The notes below the pieces were generated by a model. The model was not told the origin of the DNA and made no database searches. It was given only the letters and a program-made list of their open reading frames with translations. From Rozella allomycis CSF55 (taxonomy: Eukaryota > Rozellomycota), in assembly GCA_000442015.1 (NCBI GenBank), contig KE560862.1, positions 1 through 48,551 of the forward strand: 48,551 nt of DNA. The letters are read 5' to 3'. Positions within the stretch are counted from its first letter, which is position 1, and every line of letters starts with the position of its first letter. This document shows positions 20,836 to 33,212 of this stretch, piece by piece. A program made the position numbers and the translations under genes.

Positions 20836-22632
20836 ATGGATTCTAGCAAAGTACAACAACTGTTTCAAAGGCCGATACCCCTTAAATGCAAAGATAGGGA
20901 TAGTGCAACTATTGAGCTTTCCCTTATCCAACAACCTACACACAAGGTAATTTTAAGGATCAATAAATAAGAGGTTTTAGAAATAGTATTAACTGATGAA
21001 CAAGATCTTTTCTTTTTCCATTCACTAAAGATTTCAGAAGAAGATTTCTACATGTTAAAAGAAGAACAAACCCTGTTAGTTGATTTTAACCAATTTCCTT
21101 TAAAGGTTACAGAATTGATTGAGAGTGTTATTGCCTGTAGATTTGAACCACAACCAAAGTAAATAGTTTAATTAAGAAGTAAAGATTTGTAGCTCAATTT
21201 GTGCAGCAGGATGGAAATATCTCGCATTTGAATATAATTGAAACAAATTCATTCAAACATATTACTCATTTATCATTAAAGCTTGTGCAAGGAAATGATA
21301 CGGCTATAAAGAATTATTTGGCATCACTTACTAAATTTTACAAAGAACAGTCCAAAACGGTGTCATCACAATTAAACATGACACAATCATCATTGAGTGA
21401 ACAATTGAAGTTTACGCAAGGCCAGAATGAATCTTTAAGGAAAGAATTGGAGAGTGTTAAATCAGAGCTATCGAATTCAGTTAACCAACTTAAAATATTC
21501 CACGGTGAAGAAATTAACAAGGAGCGAGAGAAAAGTCTAAGAGCTTTGCAGGATGTACAAAACAGACTAGAGAGCGATAAAAAACTAATGCAAGAGAGAT
21601 GGGACCTTCAAGTAAGTCATGTTTTTGAAAAAGAAAGATCAAATCGTTACAAGAGAAGTGTGGCAAATTGGAAGAAATAAATCAAACTTTATACACAGCT
21701 AAAATTACTCTGGAATCTGCCAATGGAGAAATGAAGTCAAAACTTGATTTTCTAACTTCTGAAAATTCGCATTTTAAGACTGAAGTTGAAAAGCTGAGAA
21801 TATCTAATAAAGAATTGGATTTGTGTAAATTTGAACAAGAAAAAGAAATTAATCAATTGAAGATAAAAATAGCGGCGCTTCAACAACAAATTGATGATAA
21901 GAAAGAAGTGTTTGATAAGACTCAACAGTTGTATGATCAATCATTGTTACAAAAGAAATCGTTAGAGGAAAATATTTCAAGACAAAGAGAACAAATAAAG
22001 TTGTATGAAGAAAACATTAAAGTAGCCCATGATGAAATTAGAAAGGCAAATGAAATAATTCAAAAGCTGCAAACAGAATGCAGAAACTCCAAAGCGAAAT
22101 CAAAAGCAAAATCAACTTCAATTCAACAAAATGAAAAACTTTTAGAGGAAAAGGAAAAAACAATAAAAAAATTGGAAGAATCAATTTCGACATTTAAAAA
22201 CACAATTGAAGAAAAGGAAACAATCATTTCCAAGAAAGAAAATGAAATTGAAAATTTATTAAAGAAATTAGAAGAAAATAAAAACATCATTGGCACAAAT
22301 GAACACGGTAAGTTATTTTAAAAGATTTCATTGTAGTTATTGAATGGCTTCACAAACAACTTAATGATGAATCTTTAAAGTCAAAACAAATTCCTTTTCA
22401 AAAATATTCTTCTGTGCAACCTAATGCTTCCCCTCAAAGTCAAATAAATTCAAACACTCAAAAACAATCGTCGTTTTCTCCTGAATCTATTAGGCAAAAG
22501 ATTCAAATGATTAAAGAAAAACAATTCAGTCCACTTTCAAATGATAATAGACCTCCTCTAGCCTCTTTAACAAAAGAAAATTCACCAATTACCGTTCCAA
22601 ACACTACAATCAAATCAAGCTATTTTGGTTAA
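20836..22632 (+). CDS. SASS6: Centriole cartwheel protein SAS-6
   Basis: Five exons (20836-20946, 20974-21158, 21185-21611, 21638-22307, 22337-22632) give 562 residues. The globular head, residues about 1-145, carries the family signature ISEEDFYMLKEEQTLLVDF and the block LNIIETNSFKHITHLSLKL, which is close to vertebrate SAS-6 (VVETNPFKHLTHLSLKL). A long coiled coil (about 145-470) forms the spoke. The segment VIEWLHKQLND and a Ser/Pro-rich tail follow. SAS-6 dimers assemble the nine-fold cartwheel hub at centriole birth. Its presence shows that the organism builds basal bodies and so most likely has a flagellate stage. Introns are 26-29 nt. Kinesin-9, another flagellar gene, follows on the same strand. 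Confidence 0.94.
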
Positions 22633-22738
22633 ATAAATCATGTTGGATTAAATAATTCTTTGTGTTAAACAAATTTTGTTGGGCTAAATAAATTTCTTTC
22701 TCTCCATAGCAACGATTTTATAAACTTGATTCAATTCA

Positions 22739-25425
22739 ATGTTAAGATCACCTCTACAAAAGCACGTCAAAGTAATCGTTCGAACACGCCCAACATCGGA
22801 TTTTGCTTTTGAAAACATTCGCATAGGAAACGACAACAAAGTAATACTTTGATCAATTTATTACAGAGCATATCAATTTACAACAAGAAAAAGGATGAGA
22901 GCAGCATCATCAATAATCAACAAGAACAATGGCATTTTTCTCTGGATTCAATTCTTCACAACATTTCTCAAGACACATTGTACGACGAATGTGCAAATGG
23001 CATTGTTAACGGATTACTGGCAGGATACAATGGTATGAAACTCTAAACCCTTTAACAGGAACTATATTGGCTTACGGGCAAACTGGAAGCGGGAAAACAT
23101 TCTCTATGACCGGAACCACAGAAAACTATAAACACAGAGGAATTATACCCCGTGCTATATCTCATTTGTTCCGCATCATTCAAGAAAGAACAGATATTGC
23201 AGTGGTGACAAGAGTTAGCTATATTGAAATATACAATGAAGTCATGTCAGACTTGCTATCAACACTAGATGATTCAACTACCGACGGAAACTTGGTAATC
23301 GTGGAAGATAAAAACACTGGTACATTATTAGTTGATTCAATAGTTAGGAAGTACAATGGTGAAAGGGCTAAACATGAAAATTGCAACATCTGAAGAAGAG
23401 GCTTTGAATTATTTGTTTGAAGGGGAAACCAATAGGTCCATCGCAGAACATCAACTAAATAGAGGTTCTTCAAGGTAATTCTGTTAACAAAATCCTTTTA
23501 AAGATCACATTGCATATTCACCATTTACATTGAAGCAAGATCAAGAGTAGAATCGTCTGAAAAAGTAGTATATTCTAAGCTTAACATGGTTGATTTGGCA
23601 GGGTCTGAAAGACTTTCAAAAACACAATCAGAGGGTCAAACCTTGAAAGAGGCTATGTGTACAAAAATTGATTGAAACATATTTAGATATAAACAAGTCT
23701 TTGACATTCTTAGAACAAGTTATCCTCGCCCTAGCAGATAAAAAGCGGTAATTTAACCAATTAATATCTTATAGGGATCATGTACCTTATCGTCAATCCA
23801 AACTTACACATGTTTTGAGAGATTCATTGGGAGGCAACTGTCAAACGCTAATGATAGCCAATGTTCGTTGTAATTGACATATTCATTAATCATAAAGGTG
23901 AAAAGGCACATCTGGAAGAGACGATATCAACACTAAGGTTTGCAACAAGAATGATGAACGTTACCACAAGCCCAATCGAAAACATTCAGGATGATCCCAC
24001 TGTAAAACTATATAATGTATTCAAAAAGGCCCTGATTAAAAAATATGAGCGAATCATCAAAGAACTAAAACAAGAACTGCTCATGCATGATGCCATGGCA
24101 AATCGAAGTCATATTCAATATGAGCCCTTTAATGATCTTCAACGAGCGGAACTTCAGAGAACTTTGCAACTTTACTTGAAAGGTGAAGAAGAAGAAATCG
24201 AGATTGTCAGCATGCGCCAAATTAAAGAAATGCTGTCACTGTTTAAATCTATGTACAAGTCTCTAGAGCTTGAAATCGAAGAGAAGATTAAACAAAAGGG
24301 GCAAGATAAAAATGAAGAAAGGACGGAAAGTGCACCAATATCTGGCGTAACCACATGTTCTAAATCTCGATAGCTTCGTAATGCCACATCTATTGATGTA
24401 ATTGAAAAAGATGAAAACACGGTTGGAGATCTTGATGGCTTGGGATTCGGTGTTGGAATCGCTCCTTCGGGATCAAAGCCTAGCAGTTCTATTCCGCCGA
24501 AAGGGAAGAAAGAAGGCGGCAAGAAAAAAGGCAAGCCTCAAAGTGCTTTAACAGAGGACATTTTTGAAGAAGTAAAATTCATAAAAGATATAAAGGTAGC
24601 AAATCGAGCCCATTAAAGAAAGCCCGCCTACTGTATCAAGTGCTAAACCTGAGCCGCCTATACAAATTAATCAAGTCAATGTCGCGAAAGAATTTAGTGG
24701 GGATCAAATCCAGATGTCGCCAGTTTCAGCTCCGAATCATGCGAAAACCAAAGCGGAAGAATTTGAAAACTTCAAATTACGTCAAGGAGCAGAACTTTTC
24801 AAGGCATTAAATGAAAACAAGCGTAAAATTGCATATGATATTGGATAGAAATTTTGAAAGAAAAGAAGCAATTAGTGAAAGGACTCGCTGACCAAGTCAA
24901 TAACTTCAAATTCAATATTGATGAAATAACAAAACGATTAGAGCCATTTAAAGATCAGATCACTTCACTTGGTAACAACATACGTGGTATTTCACATAAG
25001 ATCCTCTAGATGAAAATCAAGAGAATAAGCTAATGAAGGAAAAAAGTCACTATGATCTTCTGTGCCAACTAAAAGAAGCCAAAAATAACTACAAAATTGC
25101 TTATGATAAATGGAAAACTACTAAAACTGATGTTGACTATTGTGAAAAATTGGTTCTTCAATGTAGAGAGCGATTTCTAGCCGAATTCGAACAATGGTAT
25201 TCGGACTATTTTGATGATCGACCAATTACAGCAACAGTACAAGAAGATGTTATGGATGTTGGAGAACAATTTGAAAAACTTCACTTGGACAAGGTTTCAA
25301 AAGAAGATCCTAATTCTGTTCCATTCTATAATGCGTTGAGGCGTCAAGAGAGAAAGATCATTAAGGGAATCAAAAAGAATAGTAATCTGATTCCGAAATC
25401 AATGTCATCAACATTTCAAGTTTAA
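22739..25425 (+). CDS. KIF9: Kinesin-9 (KIF9) flagellar motor
   Basis: Twelve exons joined by eleven introns of 23-29 nt give 796 residues, the same size as human KIF9. The motor domain starts [20 protein letters not shown], then the P-loop YGQTGSGKT (residues 95-103), switch I NRGSSRSHCIF and switch [13 protein letters not shown]. After the motor come [31 protein letters not shown] and the family-specific [13 protein letters not shown] with a Lys/Gly-rich stretch. The C-terminus is coiled coil. Kinesin-9 works in the central apparatus of motile flagella. The intron at 23320-23347 was placed so that [18 protein letters not shown] aligns with KIF9. It begins 107 bases after SAS-6. Confidence 0.93.
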
Positions 25426-25461
25426 TAAATATCGTTTTGAGATCTTACAAATTTACCAAAT

Positions 25462-26436
25462 ATGGACGAAGTGGTGCAATTTACGCTGCAAACTCTTCAC
25501 AGGGTATTTACTTTGTTTTCAAATATATACCATCTTTGCCAAAGCTTTCTTCTTTCTCTCACAGGAATAAAGGTATTCAAACCATTCAAGACCTACTCAC
25601 CAAATGCAAAGAACTATGTCTTGATTACCGGATGTTCATCAGGAATTGGCTATGATGCTGCGATTCACTTTGCTGAAAAGGGATACAAAGTCTTTGCGGG
25701 AGTAAGAAAGCAGGAAGATGCCAACATGCTGTCAACGAAACATCAAAATTTAGTCCCCTTGATTATCGATGTTGCAAAAGATCAATCTGTTGAAAAAGCG
25801 TTCGATCATGTTCAAGGAATTCTTTCCAAAGAGTCTGGAGTCTTGGTAGCAGTAGTCAATAATGCAGGAATAGCGTTGACCTCCCCCGCGGAAATGATAA
25901 CACCTGAACAGTTGAAGAAATGTATGGAAGTGAATGTTTTTGGTGTTATGAGAGTTACAAGTGTGTTTCTTCCATTATTACGCAAAAGTCAGGGCCGTGT
26001 CATCATTATAAGCAGCTGTGTTGGCTTCATAACACCAGTTTTTATGACTGGATATTCTATGACAAAGTTTGCAATTGAGTCTTATGCTGATGGGTTGCGT
26101 GCTGAATTAAGACCATTTGACATCTCTGTGTCATTGGTTGAGCCAGGAATGATCAAATCTCGATTTGTTACAAAAGCCTCCAATGAATTTAGTGAAATCT
26201 ACAAAAATCCAAGGGTGACTGATTATGAGAAAAGTCTTAAAAAATGGGAAAAAGTTTCCTTTGAAAATGAAAAAATTGCTATTCCCGCATCCTTTACCTC
26301 AGATGCCATTCTCCATGCCGTTTCATCATGCTTTCCAAAAACTCGTTATTTAGTTGGCGCGGATGCTTATTTTTTAAGTGCGTTCAAAGCGTTCCCTGAC
26401 CGCGTAAAGGATTTAATGATTCTTCCTTTCCAATAA
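25462..26436 (+). CDS. Short-chain dehydrogenase/reductase, retinol or 17-beta-HSD-like
   Basis: One open frame of 324 residues. The cofactor motif TGCSSGIG is at residues 57-64, NNAG at 133-136, and the catalytic Ser (ISSC, about 184) with Tyr198 and Lys202 (YSMTK) complete a classical SDR active site. The segment after the Lys (ESYADGLRAELRPFDISVSLVEPGMI) resembles retinol dehydrogenase, 17-beta-hydroxysteroid dehydrogenase type 2 and 3-hydroxybutyrate dehydrogenase. The hydrophobic N-terminus (FTLFSNIYHLCQSFLLSLTGI) suggests membrane attachment, probably at the ER. Substrate is unknown. It starts 36 bases after the kinesin-9 stop and converges with AAR2. Confidence 0.85.
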   Translation: MDEVVQFTLQTLHRVFTLFSNIYHLCQSFLLSLTGIKVFKPFKTYSPNAKNYVLITGCSSGIGYDAAIHFAEKGYKVFAGVRKQEDANMLSTKHQNLVPLIIDVAKDQSVEKAFDHVQGILSKESGVLVAVVNNAGIALTSPAEMITPEQLKKCMEVNVFGVMRVTSVFLPLLRKSQGRVIIISSCVGFITPVFMTGYSMTKFAIESYADGLRAELRPFDISVSLVEPGMIKSRFVTKASNEFSEIYKNPRVTDYEKSLKKWEKVSFENEKIAIPASFTSDAILHAVSSCFPKTRYLVGADAYFLSAFKAFPDRVKDLMILPFQ

Positions 26437-26468
26437 AGATATGAATTCAAACCTTAAAAATATTTATT

Positions 26469-27581
26469 TTAAATGCAATTTTCTTCAACGAAAGACCACC
26501 CGAATTGAGTTTTGAGATGTTTTTCTAATTTTAGCCATTTCTTTTTCAATTCTGGTAAATTAGTGTCATCGATAGTTTCTTTAAAGAACATTAAAGATTC
26601 ATTCAAAAAATTTTCAGATGAAAACAAATCAACCATAAAGTCATCTTTTTTACCCTCTAATTGAACCCTTAAAATACTAATGAAGTTTTCAAATAAATCA
26701 GGTATTTGATTTATGGCTTCTTCACTATAGCAAATCAGGGCTACAATTTTTTTCCATTGTTCAAACCCGTCATAGTTGAAAGCTGTTAGCAGTGCAAGAT
26801 ACGCCAGTTGTAATTCACCTAGTAAATTGTTATAGCCTACTTGAATCATTACATTAATTTTACTGCTGAATTCGTTGTTAATTAAGCTACGAAGCAAATG
26901 GCTCTTATCCATACCATATTTAGCCAGTTCTTCATTCGACGGGTTTTGGGGAATCGATCTTCGAAGATCAATGCTGGTAAATATAATTCTAGTATTTTCG
27001 TCTTTATTTTTTTCTGTACAGCGAGCCTCATTTGTCGTTTTCGGGCCTTTACCCTTAGAATCAACCCCTAAATCAAAAGTTTCGTCTTTTAGGTAATCCG
27101 AGGAAAATACAGGTAAATCATTTTGACTTCCTGACATCATTGTATTCAGATTCCTGTTCTGCAATACTTTGTCAACAACTTTCTCTGAAATATGGCTAGT
27201 TAATTTCTGCCAACGTTTGTAGCTTTCATATGGATAAGGCCCAAGAAATGGATCCAATTCTCTTATATCCGCATAAAATTCTCTTTTATCATCAATAATT
27301 TCTTCGGTTGAAGGATCCCATTTCTTTAATAATATTTGCCGTGGCTGTAGGAACAAAAATACTCCATTTCGAGGTCCCTGTGAGGTGCTTATAAAAGTAA
27401 AGAATTATATTTACCTATAAAATAAATAATGAGGGCCGGGCGGTATCATTTTAAAGCCTTTGAATTTCGGACCAACGTTCCAAGAATGTTCATCTATTCC
27501 AACTTCCGTTCCCAGAGGAATATCTGATAATAAAATAAGCGCACCGTTTTCAAAAAGAGTTTTGGCCGTCTCTTGATCCAT
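26469..27581 (-). CDS. AAR2: U5 snRNP assembly factor AAR2
   Basis: Two exons on the minus strand, split by a 27-nt intron at 27388-27414, give 361 residues. The start MDQETAKTLFENGALILLSD aligns with human AAR2 (MDPELAKRLFFEGA). Other shared blocks are GIDEHSWNVGPKFKGFKMIPPG, LDPFLGPYPYESYKRW and LGELQLAYLALLTAFNYDGFEQWK. AAR2 holds PRPF8 during U5 snRNP maturation in cytoplasm and nucleus before Brr2 replaces it. This start is preferred over an upstream in-frame TTG at 27602. Only 57 bases separate it from the divergent codanin-like gene. Confidence 0.93.
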
Positions 27582-27638
27582 AAAAAACTTTGAAATTCCC
27601 AAGTTTGAATGAATTCTTGTATAGGAGCTCTAAACTCT
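27582..27638. promoter_or_regulatory. 57-bp shared promoter region, AAR2 and codanin-like gene
   Basis: The two starts diverge with 57 bases between them, so both promoters and any 5' untranslated leaders must fit here or overlap the coding regions. No TATA box is evident. Confidence 0.55.
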
Positions 27639-29547
27639 ATGGACCTTACCGATAAAAATCTAAACGTTAAAGCCAAAAAAGATTACATAGATTCTCTAAT
27701 GAAGTGTCAAGATTTTGACTACTGTAAAGTCTTTCCAGTGATTGTTGAATTGTTAATGTTCATCTCGACTCTTTTAGATAAGAAACAAGAAAATGATATC
27801 TTGAGTTTTCTGTCTTGCCATGTAGACATTCAAATTCTATTTTGCTTAAATCCAAAGCTAGAAGATTTGATAAGCTCCAAGTATGATTGCTAAAATGATG
27901 AGAAAGGTTAAATAAATGTGTAAAAGACAAGTCTATGATGGATAAAAATTCTCATACTCGACTATCTACAAGTCCGCTTGTATCATTTTACGACAAATCA
28001 GACCTTCTATTGAAAAGAAAAGATGCAATTACAGACAACAAGCAAAAACTTCGAGATGAATTTTTTAGATGGATGAGAGAATGCTACGCTGATGCTAGTA
28101 GTCTTGGTGCTAGTAAATTAGATGATATTACACAACAATTTGTAAAAATAGATCAAAATAGTAACTTAGAATTATAAATCTCAGTCAATACTTAAAAAAG
28201 AAAACGCTGTTTGGTTTGCTGAATTTGTTGTTACAGAAATGATTACAATGGAAATGCATTCTATTCGGCCACTAGATTCAACATTGTCAAAAGATTCAAA
28301 GAAATTACAAAAATTACATCAAAGAATGGTTCAAGTACAGTTTTTTATACATGTGAAATAAAGGACAATAGCTCTTCTGAAAAGGCCTTTTCTTGCCTTA
28401 TTGAGAAAACAAACGACTTTGATTTTCTATTGCATTCAAAACTAAAATTAATAAAGATATTGAAAGAATTTGTAGACGATCTAAGAGACTTTAAGCAAGA
28501 CAACTTTAAGAGGGCGGCGATAGCAGTGAAGTTTATTTCGTTTGTTGATTACAAACCGTATCTAGTTTCAAGTAAGCTGCTATTTAATATTTTTTCAAAG
28601 AAGATAAAATTACATTTGTTTGTTCTATTGACTGGTGCAACATTTTCGTGAGGCTGTATGAAAAAGGATACGTTGGCTGCGCTGCTTATTTCTACAATAT
28701 TTACCTGGAGAATACAAAAGTATTTGATTTTTAATTTCTTTAATAGCAATTTAAAGATGATATGCATGGTGTTGTTTCAAAGTTTATACACTCTTTATGC
28801 GTATCCGATTCTGTTACTGTCAAGACATTTTTCATGCTATTCTCACAAAAAATTGGTTTAAAAAAGCCATCAGAAGAGACGCGGAGTCTTGATTTTAAAG
28901 TCTTTGCCCAAAATTTAAATCATTTTTATTACGTTGATATCATTTCTATCATAAAGAGTCCTGAAATTCTGAACGCTTTAAGAATTCCATTAAAGAAATC
29001 AGTACAAGTTAATGAAACTGCAGAGAGTATGAAATTTGAAACCCAAACATTTAGAAACGCAACCGAAAAGAAAGATTGTTCCGATTCCAGTTAATCCGCA
29101 ACCGCCAGCAGCATCTCCTACTCCAAATTTTCCTTCAGTTCAAGAACAACTTAGACATTGGATTACTAGAAAATACTCTATTGTCGAGCAATTGGAAGAA
29201 CTTGTTAAAGAGTCTCTGAAAACGAATTACATTCCACTGATAAAGGATGCCAATGATATAAAAATTCGGTTATTAAGAATATCGAAAATAATTCTTGATG
29301 ACATGTTAAATCTTCTAGAGCCTACACGTAATTTCTTAATTGACTTTTGATAGGGTTGAAAGAAGAGTCGAGAAACATTATAAGAGCAGTTATTTTAGAG
29401 AAAATTGAGGCATTTCTAGACAATGTTGAGCTTGAATTCAAACCAGATGAATCGATAAAGGAAAAGAAAAAGGTTGATAATATCAGATTGAACGAGGTGA
29501 GTGATGAAAGACTAAAGCGATTATTAATTTTAAATAATAATGAATAA
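27639..29547 (+). CDS. Codanin-1-like protein (tentative)
   Basis: About nine exons with short introns (for example 27881-27906, 28142-28169, 28335-28363) yield roughly 560 residues. Several blocks line up by eye with animal codanin-1: FPVIVELLMFISTLL with LFLELFFVFQLL; ILFCLNPKLEDL with LLCFSPALQGRL; VSFYDKS...NKQKLRDEFFRWMRE with VSFQPETDN...FKKQRDVFYEVLREW; FKRAAIAVKFISFVDYKPY with LRLLAKFLGFVAFLPYR; VVSKFIHSLCVSDSVTVK with VEFVAERIGSNCVKHIK. Human codanin-1 binds the histone chaperone ASF1 and CDIN1. The splice near 28600-28650 (about 35 nt) is uncertain. A profile search is needed before trusting the name. It ends 10 bases from the stop of the opposing gene. Confidence 0.5.
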
Positions 29548-29557
29548 ATAATTTTAT

Positions 29558-32500
29558 TTAAAGATAACCATTTTCAATCAGTTCATCATCGATTTGTTGC
29601 CTTTGTGGCTGTTCCATGAGGTCGAATAGGGATGATTTAATAACGAGTAGAGTTTCCATTCTTAAGGACATATTATCCTTGAAATAGTAAATATACTCTG
29701 ACAAGGCTGGCATCAATGATAATTTAGAAAGAAAGTTGTGAGATTTGATAGCAGTCAAGGCATGGAAGGTATTGAGCAGACGTTTTTCGCAATCAAGAAT
29801 ATCGCATTCGTTTTGTTCTTTAAAGTAAGGAAAGATGAAATGATTTATAACTGAATGAATTATTGTTTGAACTTGAATTATGCTAGTCAATTTTAATGCC
29901 ACAGAAAGAAATGTTTTAACAAGTTTATAAATAGAGGAAAGAGAATCAGCAAAGGAAAGNTTCAATCAGTTCATCATCGATTTGTTGCCTTTGTGGCTGT
30001 TCCATGAGGTCGAATAGGGATGATTTAATAACGAGTAGAGTTTCCATTCTTAAGGACATATTATCCTTGAAATAGTAAATATACTCTGACAAGGCTGGCA
30101 TCAATGATTGTTTTGAAAGAAAGTTGTGTGATTTGATAGCAGTCAAGGCATGGAAGGTATTGAGCAGACGTTTTTCGCAATCAAGAATATCGCATTCGTT
30201 TTGTTCTTTAAAGTAAGGAAAGATGAAATGATTTATAACTGAATGAATTATTGTTTGAACTTGAATTATGCTAGTCAATTTTAATGCCACAGAAAGAAAT
30301 GTTTTAACAAGTTTATAAATAGAGGAAAGAGAATCAGCAAAGGAAAGAAGGTTGAAATAAATTTTAGATTTCTCTGTGAGGTCATTTGCATTGATGAGAA
30401 CAGAACGTAAAAGCAATTCAAGATTGTTAAACTTGTGTTTATCAAAGTGATCGAGATAATTATTTAATTCAAGCAAAGCGTCAGTTTCATTAACATAAAT
30501 GTCTTTATCTTTCAGAGAGAGCAAGTCTGAATCTGATTGAGTGTCTCTTAGCATTTGCATCCTTTCATTGTTATCAGCGACACAGTCTTCACTACAGGAA
30601 ATGAAAGCGGATGGTATTTTGTCATCAAGTTTATTTTGTTCGAAATCTGAATAGAAATGAACAATATCATCACATGTATCAAACTCTTTTGTGGGAAGTA
30701 CGTGGTATTTAAGAGAGTTATCATTTATTGCAGAATCTAAAGTGGCATCAAATTGAGGGTTGCTTTCATATGCACTGAGGGAATAGTAAGTTGATCTATC
30801 GTCAGAAATGTAGTCTTCGATGGATATACAGCTAGAGAGAAGATCACTACAAATTCCAGCTGAAATTGGTCTTGGATGAAATAATGTAACGTTTGAACAA
30901 GTTGAAATAGAAGAATCATTTGCTTCTTGGTTTATCAATTGTGATTTTGGAAGAATTGGCGTTGGTTGAGCTAATTGAGTCTCTTTTCCCTTTCCATTTT
31001 CATTCTGTTCGATTTGCAACTCTTCATGTTCTTCCACTTCTTCCTTTTCTTCCTTTTCTTCCTTCGCACCTTCATTCTTTCTATTAATATCATTAATCGA
31101 TTTTTCTTCAAATAAACTCTTGTCAGTTACTTGTTGAATTGATTTAAAGGCGTTATTTGAACTTTTCTTTTTAATGACACCAGATTTGTGCATGAAAGAT
31201 TCCATTGGGATTTCAATTGAATCATTTCTTTCTGGCTGACTTGATTCTCCATTTTTAAAGATATTATCGCCAATAATTGCCATTCTTTTATATTTATCTT
31301 TCTTTCTTCTTTCAACTTTAATAAAAGGAGCATCATTTTGATTTTGATTTGTTTGAGATTGAATTGAACTTTCTACCTGCAAAGTTTGAGTTGTTTGAGA
31401 TTGGGTTTGAATGGAATTTAGTACTCGAGGTTGAATCGGATTGGTTAAAGTGTCTCCCTGGAGATTGATTTCAACTTTATCAATTTTGGGTTTTTCAAAG
31501 ACTTTTGAAACTTTATTTATTATCTTTGACAATTTCTTTCCTTTTTTTGATTTTGAATTATTTTTATTTTCCTTCTTTTCAAGGCTAAATTCATTAATTA
31601 ATTCTTGTTCTAAATTCTCTAGAATGGTTGATTCTCTTTGGTTAAGAAAAGATGTCCAAAAAGATAAATCATCATATCTTTCAACAAAACTCTTCAAATT
31701 GTCACCAAAAACATTTTCCATTTCTAAAGATTCAGGAATTAAATTTACAATATAGTTAAAAACAGTTTCATTAGCGTTATCGGAATTGGCAGCTAAAAGA
31801 ATTAATGGACTATGAAGAAATGGACTTGATTGTTTCAACGCATTTTTTAATGATTTTTCATCCAATGTTAAAATTAATTCATGTGAATTGTATAAAAGTA
31901 AAGTTTGGGCTACATTGTACGTTGAACTCAATCTGAATTCCAATGGAAACAATTCAGATTCAATCAACAGTTTAACAATTTCTGTGTATTCATTTCCATA
32001 AGAAATCAATTTCTCCATCAAAGTAGATCCATACATTGTAGGTTGTTGTACTAGAAAGTAATGATCTTTTTTCAAATATTTCAATGCTATTTTTAATCCA
32101 TTTATATCTTTAGAAAGTGCTAGAATGTGAATTAAAGTTCTCTTTGTTGGATCTAGAAAAGAAAGAATTTCTGGAAAATCAGAAACAATTTGCTCAAAAA
32201 TTTCATATTTCTTGTCAGATGATGATTGTAAAATGGATGATCCCAAATTCATAAATGAATTATTATCAATACTCATAATCAAATGTTCAGCCTTCAAGTC
32301 ATGATGTTTCTTAATGATTGGATAAAATTCAAAAAATCTATTTGGGAAATCCATCAAATGTCCCAAACAATATTTTCCTCTGTGGAATTCATCAATATTA
32401 GCAAAACTTTCAATCACACTCTCCAATTCTTCAACACTCCCGTCTTGATAAATTTCTTTCAATGAATCAGTCATAGCAATAATTTCGTATACTAATTCAT

Positions 32501-33212
32501 CATCATCCTCACCGCTACCAAACACGGGTGTGACAAACTCGACCATATGAAACTTTGTTTGCTTCATATTGTCCTTTAATTTCTTTAGGAATTTGGTTTT
32601 GTTAATAAATTCATACCAACCTGCAAACAATTCTGCATCCATCTCTGTTTTAGAATTCAAAGATTCAATAAATTCCATCGTCACCAAATTCTTTTGAACA
32701 AGATATGATAAAAATTCATATCGTTTACTATAAAAACAAAAATGAACAATATTAACTCCCATTTCAGTAAAAGATGTAATTAACCATCTGTCACTTTGTT
32801 TTATGTTATCAACCATAAACTTGAATATCTCAAACTTATTTTGAAGTGCTGCAATCGTCACAAAATGAACCAACTTTATTGTTGACGAAAACAACCAATT
32901 ATAACCACACTTAAACAATCTCTTTATAGGCTCCAATCTCCCAGCAGTAATTAAAAGTGAAAAGATATCTGGAGACGATTCTTCAATATTGACCTCAAAG
33001 TAGAGACTGGCATACTCTGCTACATTCAAATCACCTTGCTTTTTGCATTTGGCCAAGTCTTTGCTCAACCTCATTATAGCTTCATTTATCTCATCATCAT
33101 TCTTCAATACCTTTGGATGACCCAACTGTGGGAAACGATTCCCTGTCACATTGGCTGCAGTTTCATTAATGATTACCAGCACAAATGATATCAAGAACAA
33201 CAATTGTTTCAT
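29558..33212 (-). CDS. Very large predicted secreted protein with ankyrin-like repeats
   Basis: One long exon starting at the ATG at 33212. The signal peptide MKQLLFLISFVLVIINETAA precedes NVTGNRFPQLGHPK. Residues about 50-520 contain degenerate ankyrin-like helical pairs (AALQNKFEIFKFMVDNI; HILALSKDINGLKIALKYL; MEKLISYGNEYTEIVKLLI). A low-complexity region rich in Gln, Ser, Lys and Glu follows (EKEEKEEVEEHEE). The last 250 residues are predicted helical (LVKTFLSVALKLTSIIQVQ) and end ENGYL. The frame appears as about 1088 residues and then a repeated C-terminal piece because an N at 29970 joins two overlapping contig ends. With the overlap counted once it would be close to 1,090 residues. No known enzyme domain. 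Function unknown; secretion is predicted from the leader only. Confidence 0.68.
29571..30354. repeat. Duplicated segment around an N at 29970 (contig overlap or haplotypes)
   Basis: Bases from about 29573 to 29969 recur from 29971 to about 30354 in the same orientation, with only a handful of substitutions. One cluster of changes alters the codons at LSKLSL versus LSKQSL. A single N lies exactly between the copies. This is best explained as two contig ends from slightly different haplotypes placed side by side, not a tandem duplication. Confidence 0.85.

Noticed and set aside
22633-22738. Two similar short stretches (gttggattaaataa, gttgggctaaataa) between SAS-6 and kinesin-9
   Set aside because: Short and AT-rich; likely chance in a 3' flank, with no sign of a mobile element or array.
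29571-30354. Tandem duplication of a gene end
   Set aside because: A single N sits exactly between the copies and the same pattern recurs at other N bases, so an unmerged contig overlap is simpler.
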